Shown here one piece after another: positions 23,101 to 33,813 of a stretch of DNA of 64,000 nucleotides (the stretch's first letter is position 1; each line of letters starts with the position of its first letter). The translations under genes and the position numbers were made by a program. A model generated the notes under the pieces. It ran no database searches, was not told the origin of the DNA, and saw nothing but the letters and a program-made list of their open reading frames with translations. This DNA comes from Macrostomum hystrix (lineage: Eukaryota > Platyhelminthes > Macrostomidae): contig CATNEN010000001.1 in the NCBI GenBank assembly GCA_950097015.1, positions 23,391,501 through 23,455,500 on the forward strand, written 5' to 3'.

Positions 23101-25283
23101 CCCTGTTGTCAAGATCCCCTTAAGTAAGAAATATCCCTTAATGCTCTCACTAAAGATCCCTAAAGACTGTCACTAAAGATCCCTTTGGAAAAACCGTATA
23201 ATCCTAAATCATTTGAGAGCCGAAATCCCAGATTTGCAACAAATCCCATTTTAGTGACGTACCACTCCTACAAATCCCAGGTACAATCTAATCCCAATAT
23301 GCGCGGACATCCTGTGCGAGTCAGAGAAGGAGAAAGTGAACCGCATTGTCTGCGCCTTCTTCCACCACCTGCTTGAGAAGCCAACTGACTCGCAGCAGAC
23401 TCAGGAGTACGCCCTGGCCATGGTGCACTGCAAGGTGCTCAAACAGGTTGAGTTGCTGGCCCAGAAGAAATACGACGATATTGAGCACGAAGAGGATCTG
23501 AAATATCTAGTCGAAGTGCTGAGCAGTTCCATTCACGATTTGAGCTCATTCGATGAGTACGCCAGCGAACTCAAAGCCGGCAGGTTGGAATGGAGCCCGG
23601 TGCACAAGTCCGAGAAATTCTGGCGTGAGAATGCCACTAGGCTGAATGAGCGCAATTATGAGCTGCTCAAAATTCTAGTCCGACTGCTCGAGACTAGCAA
23701 GGAGCCTTTGATACTGTGCGTTGCTGCTCACGATATTGGCGAGTACGTGCGACACTTTCCCAGAGGGAAGACGTAAGTTAGCCGACTTAATAATCCTACT
23801 TGTGTTTTTTAATTCTATTTGGTATTTTTTGTCGGCGATAGAGTGGGTCTAACGCGTTTGCCTCTCGCACCAAGGTCCCTGAGTTCGATTCCGCGGCGAT
23901 GCCACATTCATTTGGGGCGCAGCCGCTGAGAGAAGGCTTGGTAGCTTGTCGTGCAATTTACGCCCTTGAGGGCCAACCTCCAAGGCTTGATGAAAAAGTC
24001 AGGGCAGATGTACATACCTGTGTGAGTGTACACCTGCGTACGGTATCTGTTTGAGTTCGTGCTCAGGAGTCAGTGGAATAACTAGTTTTTATCGTTTCTA
24101 GAACCTTCTAGAAAAGTTCTCTCTGATTTTTGCTAGGGTCATCGAACAGTTGGGTGCCAAAGAGCTGGTGATGAAGATGCTCAACAATGACGATCCTAAT
24201 GTGCGCTACAATGCACTTATTGCCGTACAGAAGATCATGGTGCACAACTGGTGAGCGGGCCGGTTGACTGAAGCATTCATTCAACCACTAACTACCTTCT
24301 TGACCCACTGAATGCCTTCTTGATCCACTGACTGCCTTCTTGACCCACTGACTGCCTTCTTGACCCACTGACTGCCTTCTTGACCCACTGACTGCCTTCT
24401 TGACCCACTGACTGCCTTCTTGACCCACTGACTGCCTTCTTGGCCCACTGATTGACCCACTGACTGCCTTCTTGACCCCACTGACTGCCTTCTTAACCCA
24501 CTGACTGCCTTCTTGACCCACTGACTGCCTTCTTGACCCACTGACTGCCTTCTTGACCCACTGACTGCCTTCTTGACCCACTGACTGCCTTCTTGGCCCA
24601 CTGATTGACCCACTGACTGCCTTCTTGACCCCACTGACTGCCTTCTTAACCCACTGACTGCCTTCTTGACCCACTGACTGCCTTCTTGACCCACTGACTG
24701 CCTTCTTAACCCACTGACTGCCTTCTTGACCCACTGACTGCCTTCTTGACCCACTGATTGACTTCTTGACCTACTGACTGCCTTCTTGACCCACTGATTG
24801 ACCCACTGACTGCCTTCTTGAACCACTGACTGCCTTCTTGACCCACTGATTGCCTTCTTGACCCACTGACTGCCTTCTTGACCCACCGACTGCCTTCTTG
24901 ACCCACTGACTGCCTTCTTGACCCACCGACTGCCTTCTTGACCCACTGATTGACCCACTCACTGCCTTCTTGACCCACTGACTGCCTTCTTGGCCCACTG
25001 ATTGACCCACTGACTGCCTTGTTGACCCACTGACTGCCTTCTTGACCCACTGACTGCCTTCTTGACCCACTGATTGACTTCTTGACCCACCGACTGCCTT
25101 CTTGACCCACTGATTGACCCACTGACTGCCTTCTTGACCCACTGTCTCCGTATATTATTCTTTGCCTTACTTATTCACCCAATCTCCGTTGCTAGGGAGT
25201 ATCTGGGCAAGCAGATCGAGGACAAGCAGCAGTCTGGCTCTGGTGGTTCCAACAAAGCTTCCACATCAACTGTGAAGTCTTGA
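20114..25283 (+). CDS. ATP6V1H: V-type proton ATPase subunit H
   Basis: Exons 20114-20220, 20319-20733, 22879-23084, 23281-23772, 24137-24250, 25196-25283; all junctions are GT-AG with matching phases, giving 473 aa (human 483). Subunit H is the cytosolic regulatory subunit of the V1 sector. It is an all-helical HEAT/armadillo-like protein that bridges V1 and V0 and is needed for proton pumping. Diagnostic stretches are [56 protein letters not shown] and [20 protein letters not shown]. The ATG at 20114 is the more upstream of two in-frame starts (the other is at 20141). The C-terminus carries a short Gly/Ser-rich extension. Intron 2 holds a degenerate array and a hAT MITE, intron 4 a SINE, intron 5 a 20-bp minisatellite. 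There is no sign of decay. Confidence 0.96.
20760..21050. repeat. Degenerate pyrimidine-rich tandem repeat in ATP6V1H intron 2
   Basis: About a dozen diverged units of 24-30 bp with the theme TCTAGTCTTTATCCTCTATC. Divergence between units suggests an old array compared with the uniform arrays elsewhere in the window. Confidence 0.8.
22063..22625. mobile_element. hAT-type MITE, copy 2, with 8-bp target-site duplication
   Basis: The ends CAGGGGTAGGCAAACTT and AGTTTGCCGACCCCTG are inverted repeats of about 16 bp. ATCTAAGG occurs at 22055-22062 and 22626-22633, an exact 8-bp duplication as expected for the hAT superfamily. GGGCCGCATCTGGCCCGCGG is subterminal. The interior is a degenerate version of the GAGACACGGGAGAGAT array. 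Non-autonomous; located in ATP6V1H intron 2. Confidence 0.92.
23831..24085 (+). repeat. SINE family A in ATP6V1H intron 4
   Basis: tRNA-like head with an A-box-like start (GGCGATAGAGTGGGTCTAA), CTCTCGCACCAAGGTCCC and a B box (GAGTTCGATTCC), then the CACATTCATTTGGGGCGCAG body, TGTCGTGCAATTTACGCCC and GCTCAGGAGTCAGTGGAA. Truncated before the 3' tail. Confidence 0.88.
24290..25145. repeat. Minisatellite, 20-bp unit, ATP6V1H intron 5
   Basis: About 40 units of TGACCCACTGACTGCCTTCT, with shortened and substituted variants (TGGCCCACTGA, TTGACCCCAC). A block of about 150 bp appears duplicated (24420-24500 against 24590-24650). It fills most of the intron but leaves both splice sites clear. Confidence 0.95.
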
Positions 25284-25894
25284 ATGAAAGACATTGTCCT
25301 GTTTTACTTTTAAGTCGTTGACCTAACTAAGCCAATGAATACAAATGAAATCATTATGAGATGCGAAATCTTTAGTCGTAATAATTATGTCATTTTATTT
25401 AAACAGACATGCATAACGTAATATAAAAAACTATTCGATAAGCGTATTGTGGGAAGCACTTTTCAGATTTGTGATCGATTTACTGATTTACTGCTGTCTA
25501 AGTCGTCATGCTTCATAAAAAACACTATAAATTTGTGTACTATATTGCATGCGTAACTTAACTTTAGATCTGGTTGTCGATTTAAACAAATGAATTCACA
25601 ATACTTTGCTTGTTTTTGTGTTCTTCATGTTTGCATAATAATACTACTGTAGTGAAGAATCGTGATTTTATAAACAAACCTGTGCTAGGTAGTTCTGGTT
25701 TAGTGTTTAGATTGATTGATCATCTTCTTAATTGATTTATTTATTAATCATTTAAACAAATTATGCGCCTATTCTGGTTTAAATTCAGGTTTTTAATCTA
25801 GTAGCTATGCAAATAAATTGTTATAAAAATGAAATGACGCTAATTGTGTTTCTTTGTCATTTCATTTCGATTTTTTTCGTTTGTTTAGGTTAAC
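25284..25894. other. ATP6V1H 3' UTR and intergenic DNA
   Basis: AT-rich after the stop codon. AATAAA at about 25812 is a possible polyadenylation signal. No other feature seen. Confidence 0.4.
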
Positions 25895-26036
25895 AGTCAC
25901 AGGCAGATAGAAATGACACCTTACCGATGGCTGTGTACAGCTGTTCAGTCCATGGACTGGGTAAGCCGCCATACTCACATAGCTTTCAGTTGCTGTTGGT
26001 ACCCATTTTAAGTACCTTGTGCTGAGTAAACCGGAG
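25895..26036 (-). repeat. SINE family B fragment
   Basis: Shares CAGCTGTTCAGTCCATGGAC and TGCTGTTGGTACCCATTT with the fuller family-B copy at 29590-29915, same orientation. Interrupted on its right by MITE copy 3. Confidence 0.7.
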
Positions 26037-26044
26037 CACAAGGC

Positions 26045-26693
26045 CAGGGGTGAGCAAACTTATTACCTTGCAAGCCACAGATAGAACCTAAGAGACGACA
26101 GCGGGTTGGAATATTAAGGCTAGGAATATGAGGAAGAGGAGATATGAGACACGGGAGAGATGAGCACGGGAGAGATGACACACGGAGAGATATCATAAGA
26201 CACGAGAAAGATGAGACACGGAAGAGATGAGACACGGGAGAGATAAGACACGCGAGAGATTAGACACGGGAGAGATGAGACACGGAAGAGATGAGACACG
26301 GGAGAGATAAGACACGCGAGAGATTAGACACGGGAGAGATTAGACACGGGAGAGATAAGACATGGCAGAGATAAGACACGAGAAAGATGAGACACGGGAG
26401 AGATAAGACACGGGAGAGATAAGACATGGCAGAGATAAGACATGGCAGAGATAAGACACGAGAAAGATGAGACACGGGAGAGATGAGACATGGGAGAGAT
26501 GAGACACGGGAGAGATGAGACACGGGAGAGATGAGACACGGGAGAGATGGGACACGGGAGAGATGAGACACGGAAGAGATGAGACAGGGGAAAAATGAGA
26601 CAGGATACTGTAGGTGTTAAAAGGGGCAACTGGCTGGATTTAGGAGCATTGAGGGCCGCATCTCGCCCGCGGACCGGAGTTAGCCGGTCCATG
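26045..26693. mobile_element. hAT-type MITE, copy 3
   Basis: Starts CAGGGGTGAGCAAACTTATT and ends GGAGTTAGCCGGTCCATG (decayed). CACAAGGC (26037-26044) and CACTAGGC (26694-26701) are an 8-bp duplication with one mismatch. Interior: a degenerate 16-bp GAGACACGGGAGAGAT array. It lies between ATP6V1H and TOP1 and is the most decayed of the three copies. Confidence 0.85.
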
Positions 26694-26956
26694 CACTAGG
26701 CAATCAAGTTTAGCATTAATATCACTGGTCCAAAAACCTCTAGGTAGAAAAATGTTATTTTTTAGATACCATCTTAGGGCATGTAATTAAAAGTATACAG
26801 TATGATTTTCTCATAAACTGACTTGCCTATTAAAATTCAATTTCAGCTTGTCTGCACTTTGCTACTCTTAAAAGTAGTATAGTCAGTAAGTAGTCTAGAA
26901 TCCAAGCGACAAAGCTTTAAAGGCTCTTTTATTAGCACTGCGCTCTAGACTCAACA

Positions 26957-29900
26957 ATGTCCAGTGCATCGGCTGTGAAACGGGAGCCGGTGTCCGATTT
27001 TAACAATGGCGGCGCTCGCGACAGCGGCAGCAACAGCAGCAGCGACGACGATGTGCCGTTGTCCAAGAAGTTCAACGTCGCCAAGCGCAAGGCGTCCCCG
27101 ACGCCGCCACAGTCGGCATCGGCAGCTTCGGCCGCAGCGGTTCCATCGGCTGGCGGTGATTCAAAATCCGCTGCGGCCGATGCCAACGGCGGTCAACCGT
27201 CTAGCAAGAAGGTGAAGAAGGAAGCCGTTGAATCCAATGGCGTGGAGTCTAGCTCTGCCGAATCCGCCTCTAGGAAAGAGCTCAAAAAGAAAAAGAAGCT
27301 TGAGAAAGAGAAGCGACGCGAGAAAGAGAAGGCTGCCAAAGCCAAGGACAAGTCAAAGGACAAGGATAAGAAGCCAGTGAAGAAGGAGCCAGTGCCGGAC
27401 TCTGCAGGCAAGAAAAAGTCAGCGGGCGGCAAGTCAGACGAGCCCGAGGTGTGGCGCTGGTGGGAGGAGGCCAAGCCTACGGACGGCTCCAAGTGGAAGT
27501 TTCTTGAGCACAGAGGTCCTGTGTTCGCGCCGGCCTATGAGCCGTTGCCGAAATCAGTGAAGTTCTACTACGAAGGCGAGCAGATGCAGTTGTCACCGGA
27601 GGCTGAGGAGGCGGCCGGATTCTATGCCAGGATGTTGGATCACGACTACACCAGCAAGGAGGTGTTCAACAATAATTTCTTTCAGGACTGGCGCTCGGTA
27701 ATGACGCATGAAGAGCAGAAGCGAATCAAATCTTTAAAGAAGTGCGACTTCAAGGAGTTGCAGCGATTCTACGCCCAGCAGGCCGAGGAGAGAAAGAACC
27801 GCAGCAAGGAGGAGAAGCTCAAGCTGAAGCAGGAGAATGAACGCTTGATGAAGGAGTACGGCGTGTGTACTCTTGACGGGCACAAGCAGAAGATTGCCAA
27901 CTTTCGCATCGAGCCGCCGGGCCTGTTCCGCGGTCGCGGCAATCACCCGAAGATGGGCAAGCTGAAGCGTCGGGTCAGGCCGGAGGATGTGATTATTAAC
28001 TGCAGCAAGGACTCGAAGGTGCCCAAACCGCCGCAGGGTCACAAATGGAAGGAGGTACGCCATGATAACACAGTCAGCTGGTTAGCCTGCTGGGTGGAGA
28101 ATGTGCAGGGCAATTTCAAATACGTCATGCTCAATGCCGCCAGCCGTCTGAAGGGCGAGAAGGACTGGAAGAAATATGAGACTGCGCGCCAGTTGCACGA
28201 AGTTGTGGACAAGATTCGAGCGCAGTACCGTGCCGACTTCAAGAGCAAAGAGATGCGGCTCAGGCAGCGCGCTGTCGCTCTCTACTTCATTGACAAACTG
28301 GCACTGCGTGCCGGCAATGAGAAGGATGACGATGAGGCTGACACAGTCGGCTGCTGCTCACTGCGCTATGAGCACATCCGGCTGCACAAGCAGCACCCAG
28401 AGATGGGCAGCTACGTTGTTGAGTTCGACTTCCTCGGTAAGGACTCCATTCGCTACAACAACGCTGTGCCAGTTGAGAAGCGAGTGTTCAAGAATCTGCG
28501 CCTGTTTATGGAGAACAAGAAGGAAGGCGACGATCTGTTTGACCGGCTCAACACCACCATCTTGAATGCGCACCTCAAGGAGCTCATGGACGGTCTCACC
28601 GCCAAGGTGTTCAGGACGTACAATGCCAGCAAGACGCTGGAGGATCAACTGGACAAGCTGACCAATCACGAAGACCCCGTTGCCGCCAAGATACTCAGCT
28701 ACAACAGGGCCAATCGTGAAGTTGCCATTCTGTGCAATCATCAGCGAGCCGTGCCTAAAACCTTTGAAAAATCCATGGAGAATCTCAGCAAGAAGGTTGA
28801 AGAGAAAGAGCAGGCCGTGAAAGCAGCCAAGAGGGAGGCCAAGGCTGCCAAAGTGGTTGCTAAGAGACAGAAGAGTGTGAAGAATAAGCAGGTGAGTTGT
28901 TTAATTAGTATGGGGGGTCAATGAAATTAACAGGATTCATAACAAGCCATGAATTTCACGCAGTCAACAAGTAAGCTTGCTTTTGACTTTCTTCACTAAC
29001 GCTAAATTTCAGGGGGTCGGTGGCAGAGCGGTTAACGCGTTAGCCTCTCGCACCAAGGTCCCTGAGCTCGATTCCGCAGCGAGGCCACATTCATTTGGGG
29101 CGCAGCCGCGGAGAGAAGGCTTGGTAGCTTGTCGTGCAATTTAAGCCCTTGAGGGCCAACCTCCAAAGCTTGATGAGAAAGTCAGGGCAGATGTACATAA
29201 CCTGTTTGAGTGTGTGCTCAGGAGTCAGTGGAATGGGCAGAATTGCCTCCTCGCTGGCTGCAGGTCTAGTGTCACGAAATGATGTGCTATTGCCCACAGC
29301 CCTCCAGAAATTATTATCGTAGTCGACAAAAGCACGTAAATAAGAAAACGCTGGTTGCAACTTCGCTTTGGCAAAGGTTTGATTCTGTTGAGATTCGCAG
29401 TTCAGTCTGTGGCAGGCCAGTGGTGTGTGCGAAATTACCTCTTTTGCTGGCTGCGGGTCGACTGTCCTAACTAATGCATCCGGGGCCACTTGACAATATA
29501 ATTATTGCCATAATAAAAACGGCCCTTTTTAGGGCCACATGATTTAACTTCATGTGTTAACTTAACTTTGCCGTGCAATCTACAAATTAATATAATAATA
29601 ATAATAATTGATTACACCTGCCCCAATTGGGTCAGATGTGCAGCCGACAGCACAGCCGCAGCTAATGCGCGGCGCATCTGAAGGCTGCGTACAGCTGTTT
29701 AGTCCATGGACTGGGGGGACGCCACACCCACCTTCAATTATCCCTGCTGATGCTGGTACCCATTTAACAGCTGGGTGAACTGAAGCAATGCAGAGTTAAG
29801 TGTCTTGCTAAAGGACACAAATTGTTCCAGTGGGGTCGGGAATCGAACCCCTGACCTTTAAGTCGTGAGTCCAATGCCCTAACCACTAGGCTACAACCTC

Positions 29901-30317
29901 TTACTAGGCTACAACCTCTTTCTACAATGTACAAACTAATACTGAAATAATCACCGCCATACCGCCCCTCAGGCCTACGAGAAGAAGAAGGCCGCTCTGC
30001 GTCGCCTAGAAGAGCAGCTGCTGAAACTGAAGGTGCAGAAAACTGACAAAGATGAGAATAAAGAGATTGCCCTCGGCACGTCCAAGCTCAACTACCTGGA
30101 TCCCCGCATTACAGTGGCCTGGTGCCGCAGATTCAATGTGCCAGTTGAGAAAGTCTATAATAAAACACAAAGAGAGAAATTCCAGTGGGCCATCGACATG
30201 GCTAGAGCTGAGTTCCGCTTTCAGGACATCGAGAGCGACCGGTGCACCAACCAGATGCAGGGCGGCGATGGCGACGAGGAAGGAGACGAGGACGACGAGG
30301 AGGACGACGATTCTTAA
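26957..30317 (+). CDS. TOP1: DNA topoisomerase I (type IB)
   Basis: Exons 26957-28891 and 29973-30317, phase 0, 759 aa (human 765). Nuclear enzyme that relaxes supercoils through a transient 3'-phosphotyrosine link. The N-terminus (1-160) is charged, Lys/Glu-rich and low complexity, as usual. The core begins at about residue 165 with WRWW and continues with [30 protein letters not shown] and [18 protein letters not shown] (catalytic Arg451). The linker is Lys-rich. Exon 2 carries the active site, [15 protein letters not shown], with Tyr686, and KFQWAIDMA. An extra acidic tail of about 30 residues ([15 protein letters not shown]) follows the usual C-terminal end. The ATG at 26957 follows a short leader with a TTTCAG acceptor at 26841-26846. 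The intron holds two SINEs. All key residues are present, so it should be active. Confidence 0.97.
29012..29320 (+). repeat. SINE family A in the TOP1 intron
   Basis: Good copy: A box GGCAGAGCGGTTAACGCG, CTCTCGCACCAAGGTCCC, B box GAGCTCGATTCC, then GGCCACATTCATTTGGGGCG, GCTCAGGAGTCAGTGGAATG and GCCTCCTCGCTGGCTGCAGG. It ends near a short ATTATTAT tail. The tRNA-like promoter motifs suggest a Leu/Ser-type tRNA ancestor. Confidence 0.9.
29590..29915 (-). repeat. SINE family B in the TOP1 intron
   Basis: On the minus strand: A-box region TAGCCTAGTGGTTAGGGCAT, B box GGGGTTCGATTCCCGACC, then TCCTTTAGCAAGACACTTAA, AAATGGGTACCAGCA, CAGTCCATGGACTAAACAGC, and a 3' tail of ATT repeats. It is a different tRNA-derived family from family A. 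Its central part resembles SINE central regions common in marine invertebrates, an impression I could not test. Confidence 0.88.
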
Positions 30318-31794
30318 ACGGCATCTTTGACTGACCGGCGAACTAGCTTCTTAACAGTAGAGAGAACACGCTATTCCCCCCCCCTGGAGAAAGACCACGA
30401 GATATTCAAATGCCCGCTGCCTACTGCACGATGGCTCCCAAACCGAATGACTGATTTTCGTGAAAGTACACCATATCGACTGACTTTCAAAGCCCTCCGA
30501 CGTTTAACATCGGATAAGGCGAAAAGTTCTAGCCGATTGGTTGAACGTTTTAGGAGATGCAATGGAAAGAAAAATGTGGATGTTTTTGAAATGCCACCGA
30601 TAGTCTGCCTTTCCACTGTCTACTGAACTTCTTAGCTTATCAATCTGTAGCTATCCACATTATCATCGTTTTAGATCTACTGGTCGTTTGTAGTGAAGAT
30701 TTTTTCTTTAAAAAGCAAGTTTTTTTAGTCGAGCACTAGTACAATCCAATCTGTTATAGTTATTAATATTTTCTGGCCCTTATCCTTCGTGTTTTCTTGA
30801 CTGGCTTTGTTAAAAACTTGTTAAATAATTGCTTAGTTGCTTAGTTAAGTATGATTATGCTATTGTATGTCAATTCTGAAAGTTTTCTCCTACACAGATT
30901 GATTGTTTTGTTTTCTGTGAGAGAAACAATTTTGATTACAAGTGTACTTGCTTGTTTTTAGTTTGCTACTTTTGGCAGTTGTTGGTTTCGGTAAAAAATG
31001 CATGCTTTTTAGACTAAAAAATTGCTTCTGTTTTTATCAATATTTTCTGCACCTCTGTCTTGTTTCAACTTTTATTATCTAGCAAAATTTGCACAGATTA
31101 AAACAAGTAGCTTTTTTGTTGTTATCATGTAGATAATCATTGTAGCCTATTTGAATATTAACCTTACCTTTTTATCTAATATCTTTTTTCAACATTTTTT
31201 ATCGAAAATATTGAATTTTCTATTCATGAGTGATGCTCTTAATTTGCTTTATATTCCCCCGCCCACTGAAATTAATTGCTTATGTTTTGCTGACAACGCT
31301 TGTGTCATTTTCTGCATATTATCTTCCAAAGCCTATTTCTTAAAATTTTAATAATTATTTTTTAAGCCCTAACAACTGCCTGAAAATTCTCTCTACTTAG
31401 GTTTGTATGTAATGCGATATTATTATTGAGTTATTATAATATATTTTTTAACGTCTTGCTTTACAGTCATGTTTTTCCTACATCTCTTTCTATTCTAATA
31501 ACTGATCCCAGTGACCAAGGAATTGTTTCGAAGGCTGCTTCACTGTGGCCAATTTAAATTTTGAATCGTGAATCACTTCTATCAGATGGCAGTTTGTGAA
31601 ATGCTGTCGTTCCTGTTTCTAACTAGAATTGGTTATATAAATCTTCTTAATGTTTCAACACTTTGCTTGTTCTGCTTTGCCTATCACTGTCACTGCTATC
31701 TGTAGACAATGATGTGCAAAATACAATTGTTTGGATTGGTGTGGGAAGATATTTTAATCATATTTAAATCAATTTATACAGGACATCCACGTTA
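30318..31794. other. TOP1 3' UTR and AT-rich intergenic DNA
   Basis: 30351-30480 is a dispersed repeat shared with about 53736-53860 (CAGTAGAGAGAACACGCTAT and CCAAACCGAATGACTGATTT). The rest is T-rich, with no coding potential. Confidence 0.5.
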
Positions 31795-32700
31795 ACTCCA
31801 ACCCCTGTTCCTTCAGGGCATCAGCTGTTAACCCCATCCCCTGTTCCTTCAGGATATCCGCTGTTAACCACATCCCCTGTTTCCTTCAGGACATCCGCTG
31901 TTAACCCCAACCTCTGTTCCTTCAGGATATCCGCTGTTAACCACAACCCCTGTTCCTTCAGGGCATCAGCTGTTAACCCCATCCCCTGTTCCTTCAGGAC
32001 ATCAGCTGTTAACCCCATCCCCTGTTCCTTCAGGACATCAGCTGTTAACCCCATCCCCTGTTCCTTCAGGACATCCGCTGTTAACCACATCCCCTGTTCC
32101 TTCAGGGCATCAGCTGTTAACCCCATCCCCTGTTCCTTCAGGACATCCGCTGTTAACCCCAACCCCTGTTCCTTCAGGGCATCCGCTGTTAACCCCATCC
32201 CCTGTTCCTTCAGGACATCCGCTGTTAACCCCAATCTCTGTTCCTTCAGGGCATCCGCTGTTAACCCCATCCCCTGTTCCTTCAGGGCATCAGCTGTTAA
32301 CCACATCCCCTGTTCCTTCAGGACATCCGCTGTTAACCCCATCCCCTGTTCCTTCAGGGCATCAGCTGTTAACCCCATCCCCTGTTCCTTCAGGACATCA
32401 GCTGTTAACCCCAATCTCTGTTCCTTCAGGACATCCGCTGTTAAACACATCCCCTGTTCCTTCAGGGCATCCGTTGTTAGCCCCATCCCCTGTTCCTTCA
32501 GGACATCCGCTGTTAACCCCAACCTCTGTTCCTTCAGGACATCCGCTGTTAACCCCATCCCCTGTTCCTTCAGGACATCCGCTGTTAACCCCATCCCCTG
32601 TTCCTTCAGGACATCAGCTGTTAACCCATCCCCTGTTCCTTCAGGACATCAGCTGTTAACCCATCCCCTGTTCCTTCAGGACATCAGCTGTTAACCACAT
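31795..32700. repeat. Minisatellite, 36-bp unit
   Basis: About 25 copies built on CTGTTCCTTCAGGACATCAG plus CTGTTAACCCCATCCC. Because 36 is a multiple of three, the minus strand stays open for 257 codons (12-residue repeat GLTADVLKEQGM). I regard that frame as a by-product. Variants GACATC/GGCATC/GATATC and AGCT/CGCT mark the units. Confidence 0.95.
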
Positions 32701-33296
32701 CTATTTTTGCATTAGGAGTTGATAATATTTTAATTTATTTTTCCCGTGTGGATAGAGCTGTTTTGAATCCGATTTGCTTTCAGCTTTATTATCAGTTTTT
32801 AGCAACTGTCCTGTTTTATCAATAATTTTATTCATAAAATTCTGTTATCTTTGCTTTTCTGTTACCACTCGTAATTCTGTATGAATGTTGATTTTATTTT
32901 GCATCTTTTTGTACCGATATGGAAAGAGACTACTGTCACTTCTGTACCGCCAGTAGTATGACTAGCCTCTGCGTGTATCTGCTCGCGCGCACACACATGC
33001 CACCAACTATTGATGAATAAAATCTGTTGTTTTCTTCTGTATATTAACGTAAGAAAAATGTATTTATTGTATCCATATTTATTTCTTCATTCTACCAATT
33101 ATTTGACTGTCTGTTCTTGTTACTGGCCCCTTGTTGTCCCCTTAAACATCACTTTGCCACCGATTAAGTTGATCGTAAATGAATAAACTGAAAGGAATTC
33201 AATACAATGTCTGCGGGTCTTGCGCTTACATTGTCTTTGTAATAGTTTGTGCATGAAATATTTTGCTTAAAATTTATAAATGATTTAAGGTTGAAG

Positions 33297-33735
33297 ATAC
33301 TAGGGAGAAAGGATACACGAGTGAGATTAGACAGGAGAGAGATGAGACACGGGAGAGATAAAGCAGGAGAGAGATAAGACACGGGTAGAGATAAGACATA
33401 AGAGAGATAAGACACGGGAGAGATAAAGCAGGAGAGAGATAAGACAGAAGAGAGATAAGGCAGGATAGAAATGAGCCATGGGAGAGATAAGGCAGGGAAT
33501 GGTTGAGACACGGGTACGATAAGACACGGGAGAGATGAGCTAGAAGAGAGATGAGACTCGGGAGAAAATGCAATAGAGATAAAACATAGGATAGATAAGA
33601 CAAGATAAAGATGAGACGCGGGGAAACAAGACATGGCAAGGCTGAGACACGGAAGACATTAGCCACGGGATAGATGAGTCTCTGTGGAGAAGAGATGGGT
33701 AGATACGAGATAGGAATGAGACGAGATGAGATGTG
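33297..33735. repeat. Degenerate GAGACACGGGAGAGATAA-type array
   Basis: Irregular units containing GAGACACGGGAGAGATAAG and variants, the same core as the MITE interiors, but no terminal inverted repeats are visible at either side. It lies just upstream of the first recognisable WNK coding exon. Confidence 0.8.
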
Positions 33736-33813
33736 AAATTAACAGCACTAATATTACTTAATATATCATTGCGTCAATTTTTCTATCTTTCAGCCTCTTT
33801 TTTCCGTCAGAAG

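Noticed and set aside
29012-29085. A functional tRNA gene
   Set aside because: It is the tRNA-like head of SINE family A, repeated elsewhere with the same body and tail.
33733-33813. WNK start further upstream in the same open frame
   Set aside because: The upstream part contains a strong TTTCAG acceptor at 33793, so the residues before it are probably intronic or untranslated.
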